From Phycisphaerae bacterium RAS2 (GTDB lineage Bacteria > Planctomycetota > Phycisphaerae > UBA1845 > UTPLA1): a stretch of DNA of 64,000 bases. Each line of letters starts with the position of its first letter. The first letter of the stretch is position 1. The position numbers and the translations under genes are program-made. The DNA lies in the NCBI GenBank assembly GCA_007753915.1, contig CP036352.1, positions 3,411,306 through 3,475,305 of the forward strand, given 5' to 3'. Positions 24,002 to 33,416 of this stretch are shown piece by piece. The notes below the pieces were generated by a model, which worked only from the letters and a program-made list of their open reading frames with translations, had not been told where the DNA came from and did no database searches.

Positions 24002-26812
24002 ATGGCCCAACAATTCGCCGGTTCCCGGTGGTGGAAGTTTGACTTCCATACGCATACGCCTGCTTCGCGGGACACGCCGTGGTTTCGCGCTGTCGGAGGG
24101 GCTGATGCCGTCACGCCGGAATCGTGGCTTCAGAAGTTCATGGACGCCGGCGTGGATTGCGTGGCCGTGACGGATCACAACAGCGGAGACTGGATCGATA
24201 CGCTCAGGACGGCCTACGAGGGGATGAAAGCCGCGGGCGGAGTTGACTTTCGAGAGCTCTTCCTCTTCCCCGGTGTCGAGATCACCGTCAACAACGGCAT
24301 TCACGTGCTGGCCATTTTCGATACCACTAAGACGAAGGCCGATATCGACGGCCTGCTCGGGCAGGTCGATTACACCGGGACGAAGGGTGACTCGGATGGA
24401 TGCACGCGCAAATCCGTCATTGAGGTGATTGATGTCGTCGCCACGGCCGGCGGGCTCGTGCTACCTGCACACGCAGATAAGGATAAGGGCCTGTTACAGG
24501 TCCAAGCCGGCAACCCTAACCGGGCGGTCCTGGACGCACATACGCTTCGACAGGTACTGAAATCACAGCGCGTGTTCGCGATGGAACTCGTGGACCGCAA
24601 CGCGGCCCGCCCCGCGATCTACGGGGAGGAAGGCTGCCAATGGACCGAAGTTCTGGGCTGCGACTGCCACAACTTCCGTAATGGAGCGCAACCTGGTGAG
24701 TGGTTCACGTGGGTCAAGATGGGAACGCCCTCGCTGGAGGGAGTTCGACTCGCGTTGCTCGATGGTGCTCCGCTTTCGATTATCCGAAGCGACGTTGCCG
24801 ACGGCGATCCGAACAAGTACGCGGGGCTGGTCATCGACGAAGTTGTCGTTGAAAACGCTCGCTTTGCGGGGCGAGATGGCCCGCTTCGCGTGCGGTTCAG
24901 CCCCTGGCTGACCACGCTCATCGGTGGAAGAGGGTCGGGGAAATCGACGGTCATCGAGCTACTTCGGCTTGCATTGCGACGCGAAGGCGATTTGCCCGAG
25001 GAGCTGCGCGAGTGGTTCAGAACCTTCGCCCAAGTACCAGCGCAACGAACAGATCGCGGCGCCTTAACAAATGAGACCACGGTTTCCGTTGTGCTCCGGA
25101 AGGACACGGGGCGGTTTCGCGTTAACTGGCGGCAGAATGGCGCGGGACATGTTATTGAGGAAGAGCTGGCCGACGGGCGCTGGACAGAGGCCCCCGGCGA
25201 CGTTCGGACAAGGTTTCCATCGCGGGTTTTCAGCCAGAAGCACATATTCGCACTTTCCAGCGACCCTGACTCGCTGCTGCGACTGATCGACGAAGCGCCC
25301 GAGATTGATCATGCGGAATGGACCCGCGAGTGGAAATCGGCTGAGGCAAGATTCCTTGCACTTCGTGGCCAACGTCGTGAATTGGAGGGAAAGATCGCCG
25401 ACCGTCCGCGTCTGGAGGGCGAGCTTGCCGACATTCGGCGGCAACTCGAAGTCTTCGAGCGCGGAGGTCACCGGGAAGTTCTGCAACGATTTCAACGGGC
25501 GCGACGGCAGCGTCGAGCACTGGACGAGCGGGCCGAAGAGCTGGCGAAGAACGAAGGCATCCTGCGCGAAACGGCGGAGCAACTCACGCCTTCCGACATC
25601 CGGGAGGATGAATTCGATTCGGCTGATGCCGCTGAGGCATCAGCAATGTCGTTACTGCAAGAAGCGGCGGAACAGCAGCGGCTACTTGCCACTCGAGTCG
25701 CTGCCCTGGCGGACGAGATTCGCGCCTTCACGACTGACTGGAGCACGCGCCGAGATGCAACGGCCTGGGCAGCTCGGGAACGCGAAGTCGTCCGGGAGCA
25801 CGAAGAGCTTGTGGCGCGACTTCAGGCCGAAGGCATCGCCGATCCAGCGGCGTTCGCGACGCTTGTGCAACGACGACAGGGGCTAGAACGTCAATTGCAA
25901 GAGCTGAACTCGATTCGTGATCGGGCGAATGAGTTGAGTAATCAGGCAAACGCGGCACTCACAAGGTTGGGCGAACTTCGGCGCGATCTGTCGGAGCGCC
26001 GCTCGCGATTCCTGAGCAACGTCCTGGCAAATAACTCATTTGTTCGCATGCATCTGATTCCCTTCGGCGAGACCTCCCGCGTGGCCGAGCCGAGCTTCCG
26101 CTCGCACCTTTGTCGTGAGGATGGTCGCCTGGCCGACGACGTACTGTCGGAGGATCGGTCACGAGGGATTCTGGTTGAGCTGTATCAGGGCCTTCCTGCG
26201 GATGCCATACAGCGAGCGACAAACTTGGCAGAGCGAATCGAAAACGCAAAGCGTGCCTTGTCCTCCGCTGCGGGCGGAGCGTCGTTGGAAGGTCGGACAC
26301 AATGGCTAGTCAATCATCTTCGGGGTCTACGGCCCGAGCAGATTGACCGACTGCAACTCTGGTGGCCCGAAGACGAGCTTCGCGTCGAGTATCGGCGGGG
26401 CCGGGGCGCTGACGACTTCGTGCCGATTGAACAAGGCTCGCCGGGGCAGAAATCGGCGGCAATCCTCGCGTTCATCCTCTCATACGGTGCGGAGCCGATC
26501 GTCCTCGACCAGCCCGAAGACGACTTGGACAACCACCTGATCTACGACCTGATCGTTCAGCAAATCCGCGAGAACAAGCGCAAACGGCAGGTCATCGTGG
26601 CAACCCACAATCCAAATATCGTAGTCAATGGCGACGCAGAAATGGTGGTCGTTCTTGACCACCGGGGCGGGCAGTGCCGGCTGATCGAGGACGGTACGGG
26701 GTGTCTGCAGGAGCGCGAGGTTCGTGAAGAGATCTGCCGCGTAATGGAGGGCGGTCGCCAAGCGTTCGTGCAGCGCTATCGCCGAATTCTTGAGGAGGTA
26801 GACAGTGTTTGA
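24002..26812 (+). CDS. TrlF-family PHP-domain SMC-like ATPase
   Basis: 936 residues, with GAGGAG upstream. Residues 10-250 form a PHP metal-dependent phosphoesterase: FDFHTHTPASRDTPW, VAVTDHNSGDW, FPGVEIT, LPAHADKDKG and the late GCDCHNF. An ABC/SMC-like ATPase follows: Walker A GGRGSGKST (about 307), a long coiled coil (about 450-680), signature-like GSPGQKSAAIL (about 810), Walker B PIVLDQPEDDLDN (about 833) and a THNPN switch. TrlF-like proteins occur in defence islands and beside BREX genes. The domain set suggests ATP-controlled hydrolysis of nucleic acid or nucleotides. It overlaps the next gene by 8 bp. Confidence 0.85.
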   Translation: MAQQFAGSRWWKFDFHTHTPASRDTPWFRAVGGADAVTPESWLQKFMDAGVDCVAVTDHNSGDWIDTLRTAYEGMKAAGGVDFRELFLFPGVEITVNNGIHVLAIFDTTKTKADIDGLLGQVDYTGTKGDSDGCTRKSVIEVIDVVATAGGLVLPAHADKDKGLLQVQAGNPNRAVLDAHTLRQVLKSQRVFAMELVDRNAARPAIYGEEGCQWTEVLGCDCHNFRNGAQPGEWFTWVKMGTPSLEGVRLALLDGAPLSIIRSDVADGDPNKYAGLVIDEVVVENARFAGRDGPLRVRFSPWLTTLIGGRGSGKSTVIELLRLALRREGDLPEELREWFRTFAQVPAQRTDRGALTNETTVSVVLRKDTGRFRVNWRQNGAGHVIEEELADGRWTEAPGDVRTRFPSRVFSQKHIFALSSDPDSLLRLIDEAPEIDHAEWTREWKSAEARFLALRGQRRELEGKIADRPRLEGELADIRRQLEVFERGGHREVLQRFQRARRQRRALDERAEELAKNEGILRETAEQLTPSDIREDEFDSADAAEASAMSLLQEAAEQQRLLATRVAALADEIRAFTTDWSTRRDATAWAAREREVVREHEELVARLQAEGIADPAAFATLVQRRQGLERQLQELNSIRDRANELSNQANAALTRLGELRRDLSERRSRFLSNVLANNSFVRMHLIPFGETSRVAEPSFRSHLCREDGRLADDVLSEDRSRGILVELYQGLPADAIQRATNLAERIENAKRALSSAAGGASLEGRTQWLVNHLRGLRPEQIDRLQLWWPEDELRVEYRRGRGADDFVPIEQGSPGQKSAAILAFILSYGAEPIVLDQPEDDLDNHLIYDLIVQQIRENKRKRQVIVATHNPNIVVNGDAEMVVVLDHRGGQCRLIEDGTGCLQEREVREEICRVMEGGRQAFVQRYRRILEEVDSV

Positions 26813-28097
26813 TACTCGCGAGCAACTTCAAGAGAAGATCCGCCTCGGTGAAGACAGCCTGCTTGAATGCAAGGCGATGACGTTCGCTGGAGACAAAATC
26901 AAAGGCCCGAAGCGAGACGATGTGGCCGACGAACTGGCCGCGTTCGCGAATGCCTCGGGCGGCGTAGTCGTGCTCGGCGTTGAAGACAAGACTCGCGAGA
27001 TTCTCGGAATCCCCGCGGAACGGCTGGACCTTGCAGAGCGGTTCGTGAATGAACTCTGCAACGATTTGATTAAGCCGCCGCTGTTTCCGCGAATAGAAAG
27101 GCTCCAGTTGACGGCGACGGATGGGACGGAGCAGCCGGTGATTCGTGTTGACGTGGCGCGAAGCCTGTTCGTGCATAAGAGCCCGGGTGGGTATTTCTAT
27201 CGCGTCGGAAGCGCCAAGCGTCAGATGACGACAGAGTACTTGGCCCGGCTTACGCAGCAGCGCAGTCAGGCGGGGCTCATTCGATTCGACGAACAGGTGA
27301 TCCTCCAAGCATCACTAGATGATCTCGATGCGGCGCTAGTTGATCGCTTTCGAACTTCTCGCACAACCGATGACCGCGCAGCACTTCTAAGAAAACTCGC
27401 CATGGCGCGTGAAGGTGAGGACGGGGTGTTGCGACCGACTGTCGCCGGCATCCTGCTTGGCTCGACGAACCCGGAGCGGTGGCTGCCTCATGCCTTCGTT
27501 CAGGCCGTGGCATATCGCGGAGATGGCGCGCCGGGGGCCGGCGACCTGGCGGAGTACCAGTTGGATGCGAAGGACATCGTCGGACCGCTCGATGCTCAAG
27601 TGGTAGAAGCATGCCGATTCGTGACCCGGAACATGCGCGTGGGGGCGTCCAAATCCGCGGGGCGAACGGATGTGCCGCAGTACGACATCACCGCGATCTT
27701 CGAAGCGATCGTAAATGCCGTCGCTCATCGGGATTATTCGATGTACGGTTCCAAGATTCGTCTTCGGCTATTCGCCAACCACTTGGAGGTCTTCTCGCCC
27801 GGTTCACTCTCCAACACGATGACGGTCGATAGCCTGGCCGTGCGGCAGTCGTCGCGAAACGAGGCGATTACGAGCCTCCTCGCCAAGTGCGCAGTGCCAA
27901 CTGAACTCAGTGGGATGGAGAGTGCCCGATCGACCATGATGGATCGTCGGGGAGAGGGTGTATCCATCATCCTCGAAAGGAGTCAACAACTAGCGAAACG
28001 CCGACCAGTGTTTGAACTTCCCGACGAGTCCGAATTGAAGTTGACGATTTTCGCGGCACCAATTGAATCGTCAACGAACGAGGGCGCACGCACGTGA
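26805..28097 (+). CDS. AlbA/Schlafen-type DNA-binding protein with GHKL ATPase domain
   Basis: 430 residues. The N-terminal AlbA_2 domain shows ECKAMTF and VADELAAFANASGG followed by VVVLGVED (residues 20-60). From about 215 a central region leads to a GHKL/HATPase_c_4 domain with the N-box AIFEAIVNAVAHRDY near 298 and the SPGSL strand near 330. This COG2865 architecture is common in phage-defence loci. Here it is coupled to the TrlF gene upstream and pglZ downstream, which implies that the pair forms an accessory unit of this BREX variant. Confidence 0.85.
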   Translation: MFDTREQLQEKIRLGEDSLLECKAMTFAGDKIKGPKRDDVADELAAFANASGGVVVLGVEDKTREILGIPAERLDLAERFVNELCNDLIKPPLFPRIERLQLTATDGTEQPVIRVDVARSLFVHKSPGGYFYRVGSAKRQMTTEYLARLTQQRSQAGLIRFDEQVILQASLDDLDAALVDRFRTSRTTDDRAALLRKLAMAREGEDGVLRPTVAGILLGSTNPERWLPHAFVQAVAYRGDGAPGAGDLAEYQLDAKDIVGPLDAQVVEACRFVTRNMRVGASKSAGRTDVPQYDITAIFEAIVNAVAHRDYSMYGSKIRLRLFANHLEVFSPGSLSNTMTVDSLAVRQSSRNEAITSLLAKCAVPTELSGMESARSTMMDRRGEGVSIILERSQQLAKRRPVFELPDESELKLTIFAAPIESSTNEGART

Positions 28098-30460
28098 AAG
28101 CGCAAGCACCGACGGTTTCGCAATCTGCATCGCCGATGACGCTCCTGGAAACAGTGATTGCGCATCTTGGAGTTGCGGCACGGCATCAGCCTAGTGTGGA
28201 AGAGCCCGCGGCGGCGATTCTTTGGGCCGATCCGAGGGCCGAGTGGCAGCCGGTTGTACACCTATTGCGGGAACGGCTTCCGCATGTGTTCGTGCTCGGT
28301 GACTACGCGCTCGACACGAAACAGGGGCCGGCGATATGGTTGAAATGCGCGATCGAGCGGGTGTTAATGAATGTCGAGATCCCAAGAGACACGATTCCCA
28401 TCATCTACATGCCCGGTGTGAGCCGGCAATCGCTGCGGGCCGGCGAGGAATGCCCGCGCGAGTTGCAGCCGCTCGTAGAGCTCCAATATCGGGGAACGGT
28501 GTGGACGCAGAAGAGCGGCCGCGATTGGACGGTCGAGGCCATGCTTACGTCCGACGAGGGGTTAGGGCTGGACATGGCACGCGATGCAAGAACGAAGCAA
28601 TCGCTTTACGCATCGCTTCATGTGCTCGCGACGACGCCGGTCGCGCACCTGACCGGCAAACGCCTGGAAGCAGAAGATTTCGACAAGCTGATGATCGGCG
28701 ATCACCCGCGTGACCTGCTGATGTGGATGAACGGCCCGTCTGATGTTCACACGAGGATGTCCGGCGAGGGAAAGTGGCACGCGTTCAAGAATCGCTGCCG
28801 TGATGATTTCGGGTTTGATCCCGACACGGATGGTGAACTCGTCGCCGGCGAGAGGCTTGGATTGCATGACAATGCGGCGTGGGAAGGATTGTGGAGCCGA
28901 TTCTGCGAATCGCCGGCGCTGTATCCGGGAATCCCAGACCTGCTCAATCGCTCGAAACCCGCCGCGCTTGCCTTCGACCCCGAGCCTTGGCCGGCGGAGA
29001 ACACTCAAGCTGAAGACCGCCTGCGCGCCGCGCTCGCAGAACTTAGCGGGCTAGATGATGCCTCAGCCCGGACGAAGATCCGTGAATTGGAAACGCAGCA
29101 CGGCGCTCGCAGGACTTGGGTGTGGGCTAAGCTGGGAAAGTGCCCCCTCGCATTCGCGCTGGGGCAACTCGTTCGATTGGGAGACACTACGTCGCGCCAG
29201 CTCGGCGGTGATACACCGGACGAAATGGCGCAACTCTACATCAACTGCGGTCACCTGGCTGACGATGCGGCGATGCGGGCGCTCGCGTGCGTCAAGAGCA
29301 CAGGCGACGAGCAGGCGGTGACGGCCGCGATAAGGTCGATGTACCTGGCTTGGTGTGAGCACGCCGCGACGCGGTTGCAGCAACTTGTCGAGACGAACCG
29401 GCTTCCTGGTCCAACTTCTCAGTCGCCTGTCGAGGCTGAAGCGGGTTGCTGTCTGCTGTTTGCCGACGGCCTTCGTTTCGACTTGGGCCAGCGCCTGGCG
29501 ATCGCACTCGAAGAACGCGGGCTGCGTGTGACGCGATCGCAACGTTGGGCAGCGTTACCGACGGTCACCGCGACCGCGAAGCCTGCCGTTTCACCTGCGG
29601 CAGGTCGGGTTCGCGGAGAGGGCTTGCCGGAGACCTTCGCGCCGAGCAACCACGAGGGGCAGCCGCTGACAACTCATCGATTTCGGAAGCTCGTAGAAGA
29701 TGCTGAATATCAGCTCCTTGAGAGCAACCAGACCGGAACGCCGGGAGAGCCGGACGCGCGCGCGTGGACGGAGTGCGGCCAAATCGACCGGCGCGGGCAT
29801 GACCTGAATGCACGACTCGCAGGTCAGTTGACGGAGGAGCTGGATAGGCTTGTGGAGCGCGTCGTCGAGCTAGTAGAAGCTGGATGGCCGTCGGTTCGCA
29901 TCATCACGGACCACGGCTGGTTGCTGATGCCGGGCGGTCTGCCCCGACACGACCTTCCCACCTATTTGACTGAGTCGAAATGGGCTCGCTGCGCGACCAT
30001 CAAGGGCCATTCGAAGGTGACTGTCCCCACCGCGCCGTGGCATTGGAATGCGACTCAGGAGTTTGCGATTGCCCCCGGCATAAGCTGCTTTTCGGCCGGC
30101 CTTGAATACGCACACGGCGGTGTCAGCTTGCAAGAGTGCTTGATTCCCGATCTTGAGGTCATGCCATTGCGAGACGACCGTGGGCCAGCAGCATCGATTG
30201 CTGTTGTGCAATGGCTCGGACTTCGATGTCGTATTGAGATTTCTTCCGCTGGTGAAGGCCTGCAAGTCGATGTGCGGACCAAGCCAAACGCTCCGCAGTC
30301 CAGCATCGTCATCGAGACGAAGCCAGTTGGTGCCGATGGCAAAGCTGGAGTTGTTGTAGAAGACGAAGATCTAGTCGGAACAGCAGCCGTAGTCGTGTTA
30401 CTGGATTCATCCGGCAGGCCAATTGCGAAGCATCAGACAACCGTTGGCGGTGAGGATTAA
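28094..30460 (+). CDS. pglZ: BREX phosphatase PglZ, type B
   Basis: 788 residues from GTG 28094 in an overlap with the AlbA gene; an ATG at 28136 (MTLLETVIAHLG) matches the start of many homologues but lacks a ribosome-binding site. The N-terminal part has AAILWADP and GPAIWLKCAIER, typical of type B PglZ. Alkaline-phosphatase-like metal residues are in LLFADGLRFDLGQRLA (about 455) and IITDHGWLLMPGG (about 603). PglZ is essential in all BREX systems and binds PglX; nuclease or phosphatase activity has been reported for some members. Confidence 0.85.
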   Translation: MKAQAPTVSQSASPMTLLETVIAHLGVAARHQPSVEEPAAAILWADPRAEWQPVVHLLRERLPHVFVLGDYALDTKQGPAIWLKCAIERVLMNVEIPRDTIPIIYMPGVSRQSLRAGEECPRELQPLVELQYRGTVWTQKSGRDWTVEAMLTSDEGLGLDMARDARTKQSLYASLHVLATTPVAHLTGKRLEAEDFDKLMIGDHPRDLLMWMNGPSDVHTRMSGEGKWHAFKNRCRDDFGFDPDTDGELVAGERLGLHDNAAWEGLWSRFCESPALYPGIPDLLNRSKPAALAFDPEPWPAENTQAEDRLRAALAELSGLDDASARTKIRELETQHGARRTWVWAKLGKCPLAFALGQLVRLGDTTSRQLGGDTPDEMAQLYINCGHLADDAAMRALACVKSTGDEQAVTAAIRSMYLAWCEHAATRLQQLVETNRLPGPTSQSPVEAEAGCCLLFADGLRFDLGQRLAIALEERGLRVTRSQRWAALPTVTATAKPAVSPAAGRVRGEGLPETFAPSNHEGQPLTTHRFRKLVEDAEYQLLESNQTGTPGEPDARAWTECGQIDRRGHDLNARLAGQLTEELDRLVERVVELVEAGWPSVRIITDHGWLLMPGGLPRHDLPTYLTESKWARCATIKGHSKVTVPTAPWHWNATQEFAIAPGISCFSAGLEYAHGGVSLQECLIPDLEVMPLRDDRGPAASIAVVQWLGLRCRIEISSAGEGLQVDVRTKPNAPQSSIVIETKPVGADGKAGVVVEDEDLVGTAAVVVLLDSSGRPIAKHQTTVGGED

Positions 30461-30471
30461 GGAATAAACCA

Positions 30472-32526
30472 ATGGCGATTGAACTTGACCACCTTGATCG
30501 ATTGGCAGCGTCTGTTTTCGATGGCTACATCGTGCGCAAAGACCTCGTTCGAAAGTATGCACGAAGGTATCCGGTTCCGACATACGTCGTGGAGTTCCTA
30601 TTGGGGCGGTACTGCGCGACCGTCGACGAGACCGAAATCCAAGAGGGACTTCGAATCGTAGAGAAGCAACTCCAGGACCGAACGGTCCGCACCGGCGAGG
30701 AAGAGGTCTTCAAACATCAGGCCCGGGACAAGGGATCAGTCAAACTGATCGACATCGTCAAAGCGAGACTTGATGCAAAGAACGATTGCTACGTCGCAGA
30801 GCTGCCCAGCTTGGCATTGAAAGACGTTCGCTTAGCCGATCAGCTCGTCAACGAGCATGAGCGCATGCTCACCGACGGGTTCTACGCAGAGATCACGCTC
30901 GGATACGATTCCGTGATTGCTCAACAACAAAATGGACGCCCGTTTTCCGTCGAGGCGTTGCGTCCTATCCAAATGTCGAAATCCGATGTGCTGGACGTGC
31001 TTGCGAAGGGTCGGCAGGCATTCTCTACCTCTGAGTGGCGCGACTTTCTCATTCGGTCAATTGGCTTGCAGCCGGAGGCACTGTCCCACCGTGCCAAGTT
31101 GGTCGTGCTATTGCGAATGGTTCCCTTTGTCGAGCGCAATTACAACCTAGTAGAGCTGGGCCCACGGGGCACAGGCAAGAGCCATCTGTTCCAACAAATC
31201 TCCCCGTATTCACACCTAATTTCTGGCGGAAAAGCAACTGTTGCAAAAATGTTTGTCAACAATGCTTCGGGGCAACGCGGGCTTGTCTGTCACTATGACG
31301 TAGTGTGTTTCGACGAGGTTTCCGGCATTTCATTCGATCAAAAAGATGGCGTGAACATTATGAAGGGCTACATGGCAAACGGGGAATTCAGCCGAGGCAA
31401 GGAGAGTATTCGCGCCGAAGGCAGTGTTGCCATGGTTGGTAACCTAGATGTGGACGTTCAACATCAGCAACGAATCGGCCATTTGTTGACACCCCTTCCC
31501 CCAGAAATGCGCGACGACACAGCATTTCACGATCGCATTCACGCCTATATTCCGGGCTGGGAGTTCCCGTCACTCAGCGCCCGCGAGCACTTCACAGACC
31601 ACTTTGGACTCGTTAGTGATTTTCTCAGCGAATGCTGGACGCGGCTTCGCACGCGAAGTCGATCTTCAGTCCTCGAAAACCGCCTCTACTTCGGGGGGGC
31701 ATTCCGCGGTCGCGACATCGAGGCAGTGCAAAAAACGGTTAGCGGTTTGACGAAGTTGCTATTTCCAAGTATCGAAATGCCTGTACCGGATGAGGACCTT
31801 GAGCAAATTGTTCGCGTGGCCCTTGAGGCAAGGCGCAGGGTTAAGGAACAGCAGAAGCGATGCTTTCCATCCGAGTTTCGAAACACACACTTCAGCTACA
31901 CACAGGGAGTCGAAGGTGTCGAGAAGTTCGTTTCGCCTCCCGAATTGCGAAGCGAAGAGGCTATTGAGGCCGACCCTTTGCCACCAGGCCAGGTTTGGGC
32001 AATAGGAACTGGATCGCCAGACACAAGCCCGGGCCTGTATCGGATCGAAGTCACCGCTGGGCGCGGAAGTGGAGTGAAGGTTCTTAACACGCCCGCACCA
32101 CCGGGATTTCGCGAAAGCGTCCGGATCGCTGAGCAGAACCTATACGGACAGGCCAAGAGCCTCGTCGGCGATCGGGATCCACGCGGGCATGAGTTTTCAA
32201 TTCAGATGCGACCGCTGGACAATGACCGAACAGGAACAGGGTTGAGCCTCGCGGCCGTCCTTGCAATGGCCGGAGCATTGCTTGAACGCAGCACAAAAGG
32301 GGCGCTCATTGTAGTTGGCTCGATGAATTTGGGGGGGTCGTTCGACTTGTTGCCGAACGCCGTTGCAATAGCGGAACTGGCAATAGACAAGCAAGCAAGC
32401 ACGCTCTTGATGCCAGTAGCAGCCCGGCGCCAATTGAATGATTTGCCTGATCAATTATGGACGAAGATCAACATTGAATTCTACGCTGAAGCGAAGGATG
32501 CATTTCTTAAAGCACTTGTCGACTAA
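30472..32526 (+). CDS. brxL: BREX Lon-like protein BrxL
   Basis: 684 residues, 11 bp after pglZ. An N-terminal DNA-binding region and an AAA+ domain (Walker A LGPRGTGKSH near 229, Walker B VVCFDEVSGISF near 277) are followed by a Lon-like C-terminal domain with DRTGTGLSLAAVLAMAGALL. The serine of the Lon dyad seems to be present (GLSLA); I cannot identify the lysine with certainty. BrxL forms a ring on DNA and marks type 1 BREX. It ends the operon; no clear terminator is visible. Confidence 0.9.
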   Translation: MAIELDHLDRLAASVFDGYIVRKDLVRKYARRYPVPTYVVEFLLGRYCATVDETEIQEGLRIVEKQLQDRTVRTGEEEVFKHQARDKGSVKLIDIVKARLDAKNDCYVAELPSLALKDVRLADQLVNEHERMLTDGFYAEITLGYDSVIAQQQNGRPFSVEALRPIQMSKSDVLDVLAKGRQAFSTSEWRDFLIRSIGLQPEALSHRAKLVVLLRMVPFVERNYNLVELGPRGTGKSHLFQQISPYSHLISGGKATVAKMFVNNASGQRGLVCHYDVVCFDEVSGISFDQKDGVNIMKGYMANGEFSRGKESIRAEGSVAMVGNLDVDVQHQQRIGHLLTPLPPEMRDDTAFHDRIHAYIPGWEFPSLSAREHFTDHFGLVSDFLSECWTRLRTRSRSSVLENRLYFGGAFRGRDIEAVQKTVSGLTKLLFPSIEMPVPDEDLEQIVRVALEARRRVKEQQKRCFPSEFRNTHFSYTQGVEGVEKFVSPPELRSEEAIEADPLPPGQVWAIGTGSPDTSPGLYRIEVTAGRGSGVKVLNTPAPPGFRESVRIAEQNLYGQAKSLVGDRDPRGHEFSIQMRPLDNDRTGTGLSLAAVLAMAGALLERSTKGALIVVGSMNLGGSFDLLPNAVAIAELAIDKQASTLLMPVAARRQLNDLPDQLWTKINIEFYAEAKDAFLKALVD

Positions 32527-33170
32527 CCAATGCCGATGAGGATTTGAACCGAGAGTATTCCAATTCAACTGGCGATTCGTGCGAAGCTATACCGTGTAGG
32601 CACACGGCGACACGCGCACAAGACGTGCTGCTCACGGGCATGAATGGGTCGCGCCGCGAGCTGGAGTGCCGCAAATTGGCTAAGTAACATGAGTCGGTAC
32701 AATCCTCGTCGAGGCCCCTGACTGGTGGGACTCCGAGTATGCGAAGGCCCGCACAATTGAGACCAAGCGGTTCTTTGTCCTGAGCGGCACTTTCTTCTCG
32801 ATCCACTATCACGTAATGGGTTCGTCGGGCATTCAGAGAGTGTAGATCGCCCAAGAGGTCCTCGCCGACGGCACCGCCTTGGTGGGCCGGGACCTCAGCC
32901 CGTCCGATGTGCAGGGCGTCAAGTAATGCATGGGTATCGCCTGTTGGCCGAATCGCCCCCTCGGCGAAGCCCTTGACGTGCTGCTAGACGTCAGTATAAT
33001 CGAGTTCAATTGCGACTGGCGGCTGACAACGGCCCGAATCGCCGGCGACGGAGTGCTGACACTGTGATGAACGCCATTCCGGCAAACGGCGATGAGCTCT
33101 GCCACTACAACCTATCAAGAGAGCTTACAGGATACCAACGGCGCTGATTCGCACAACATGGAAGGCGCGA
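32527..33170. other. Degraded stretch after brxL
   Basis: No complete gene in about 640 bp. On the + strand a stop-bounded frame (about 32699-32845) reads DWWDSEYAKARTIETKRFFV, then LSGTFF, which has the look of real protein but no start, and a second short fragment lies in another frame just upstream (GMNGSRRELECRKLAK). These look like the remains of a decayed gene. Nothing RNA-like was recognised. Confidence 0.4.
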
Positions 33171-33404
33171 ATGAAACGCTGTTCCATTTACATAGGTAAC
33201 GTGCGGCGATTCGGAAAGCGAGGGCCTAGACGTCGAATTCGCCCGAGTGGCACGATCGCGAGGCTTCGTTACGATAATTTGGAATGTGAATCAGAGACCT
33301 GTGTGAAGCGAGGCGTTTGCACGCCGTATTCTCCAATGAGTGTCCATAGGGCACTCGGACTAAATCGTTCCACGATTGTCCGGCTGCGTTCGATTCGGTT
33401 CTGA
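33171..33404 (+). CDS. Possible small HTH-like protein before the PRTase operon
   Basis: 77 residues, with GGAAGG 5 nt upstream of the ATG. The C-terminus (SVHRALGLNRSTIVRLRSIRF) resembles the helix-turn-helix of the 74-aa protein at 40387 but stops inside it. It is either a truncated regulator or chance. It ends 12 bp before the PRTase-like gene. Confidence 0.3.
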   Translation: MKRCSIYIGNVRRFGKRGPRRRIRPSGTIARLRYDNLECESETCVKRGVCTPYSPMSVHRALGLNRSTIVRLRSIRF

Positions 33405-33416
33405 GAAAGCGGGGTT

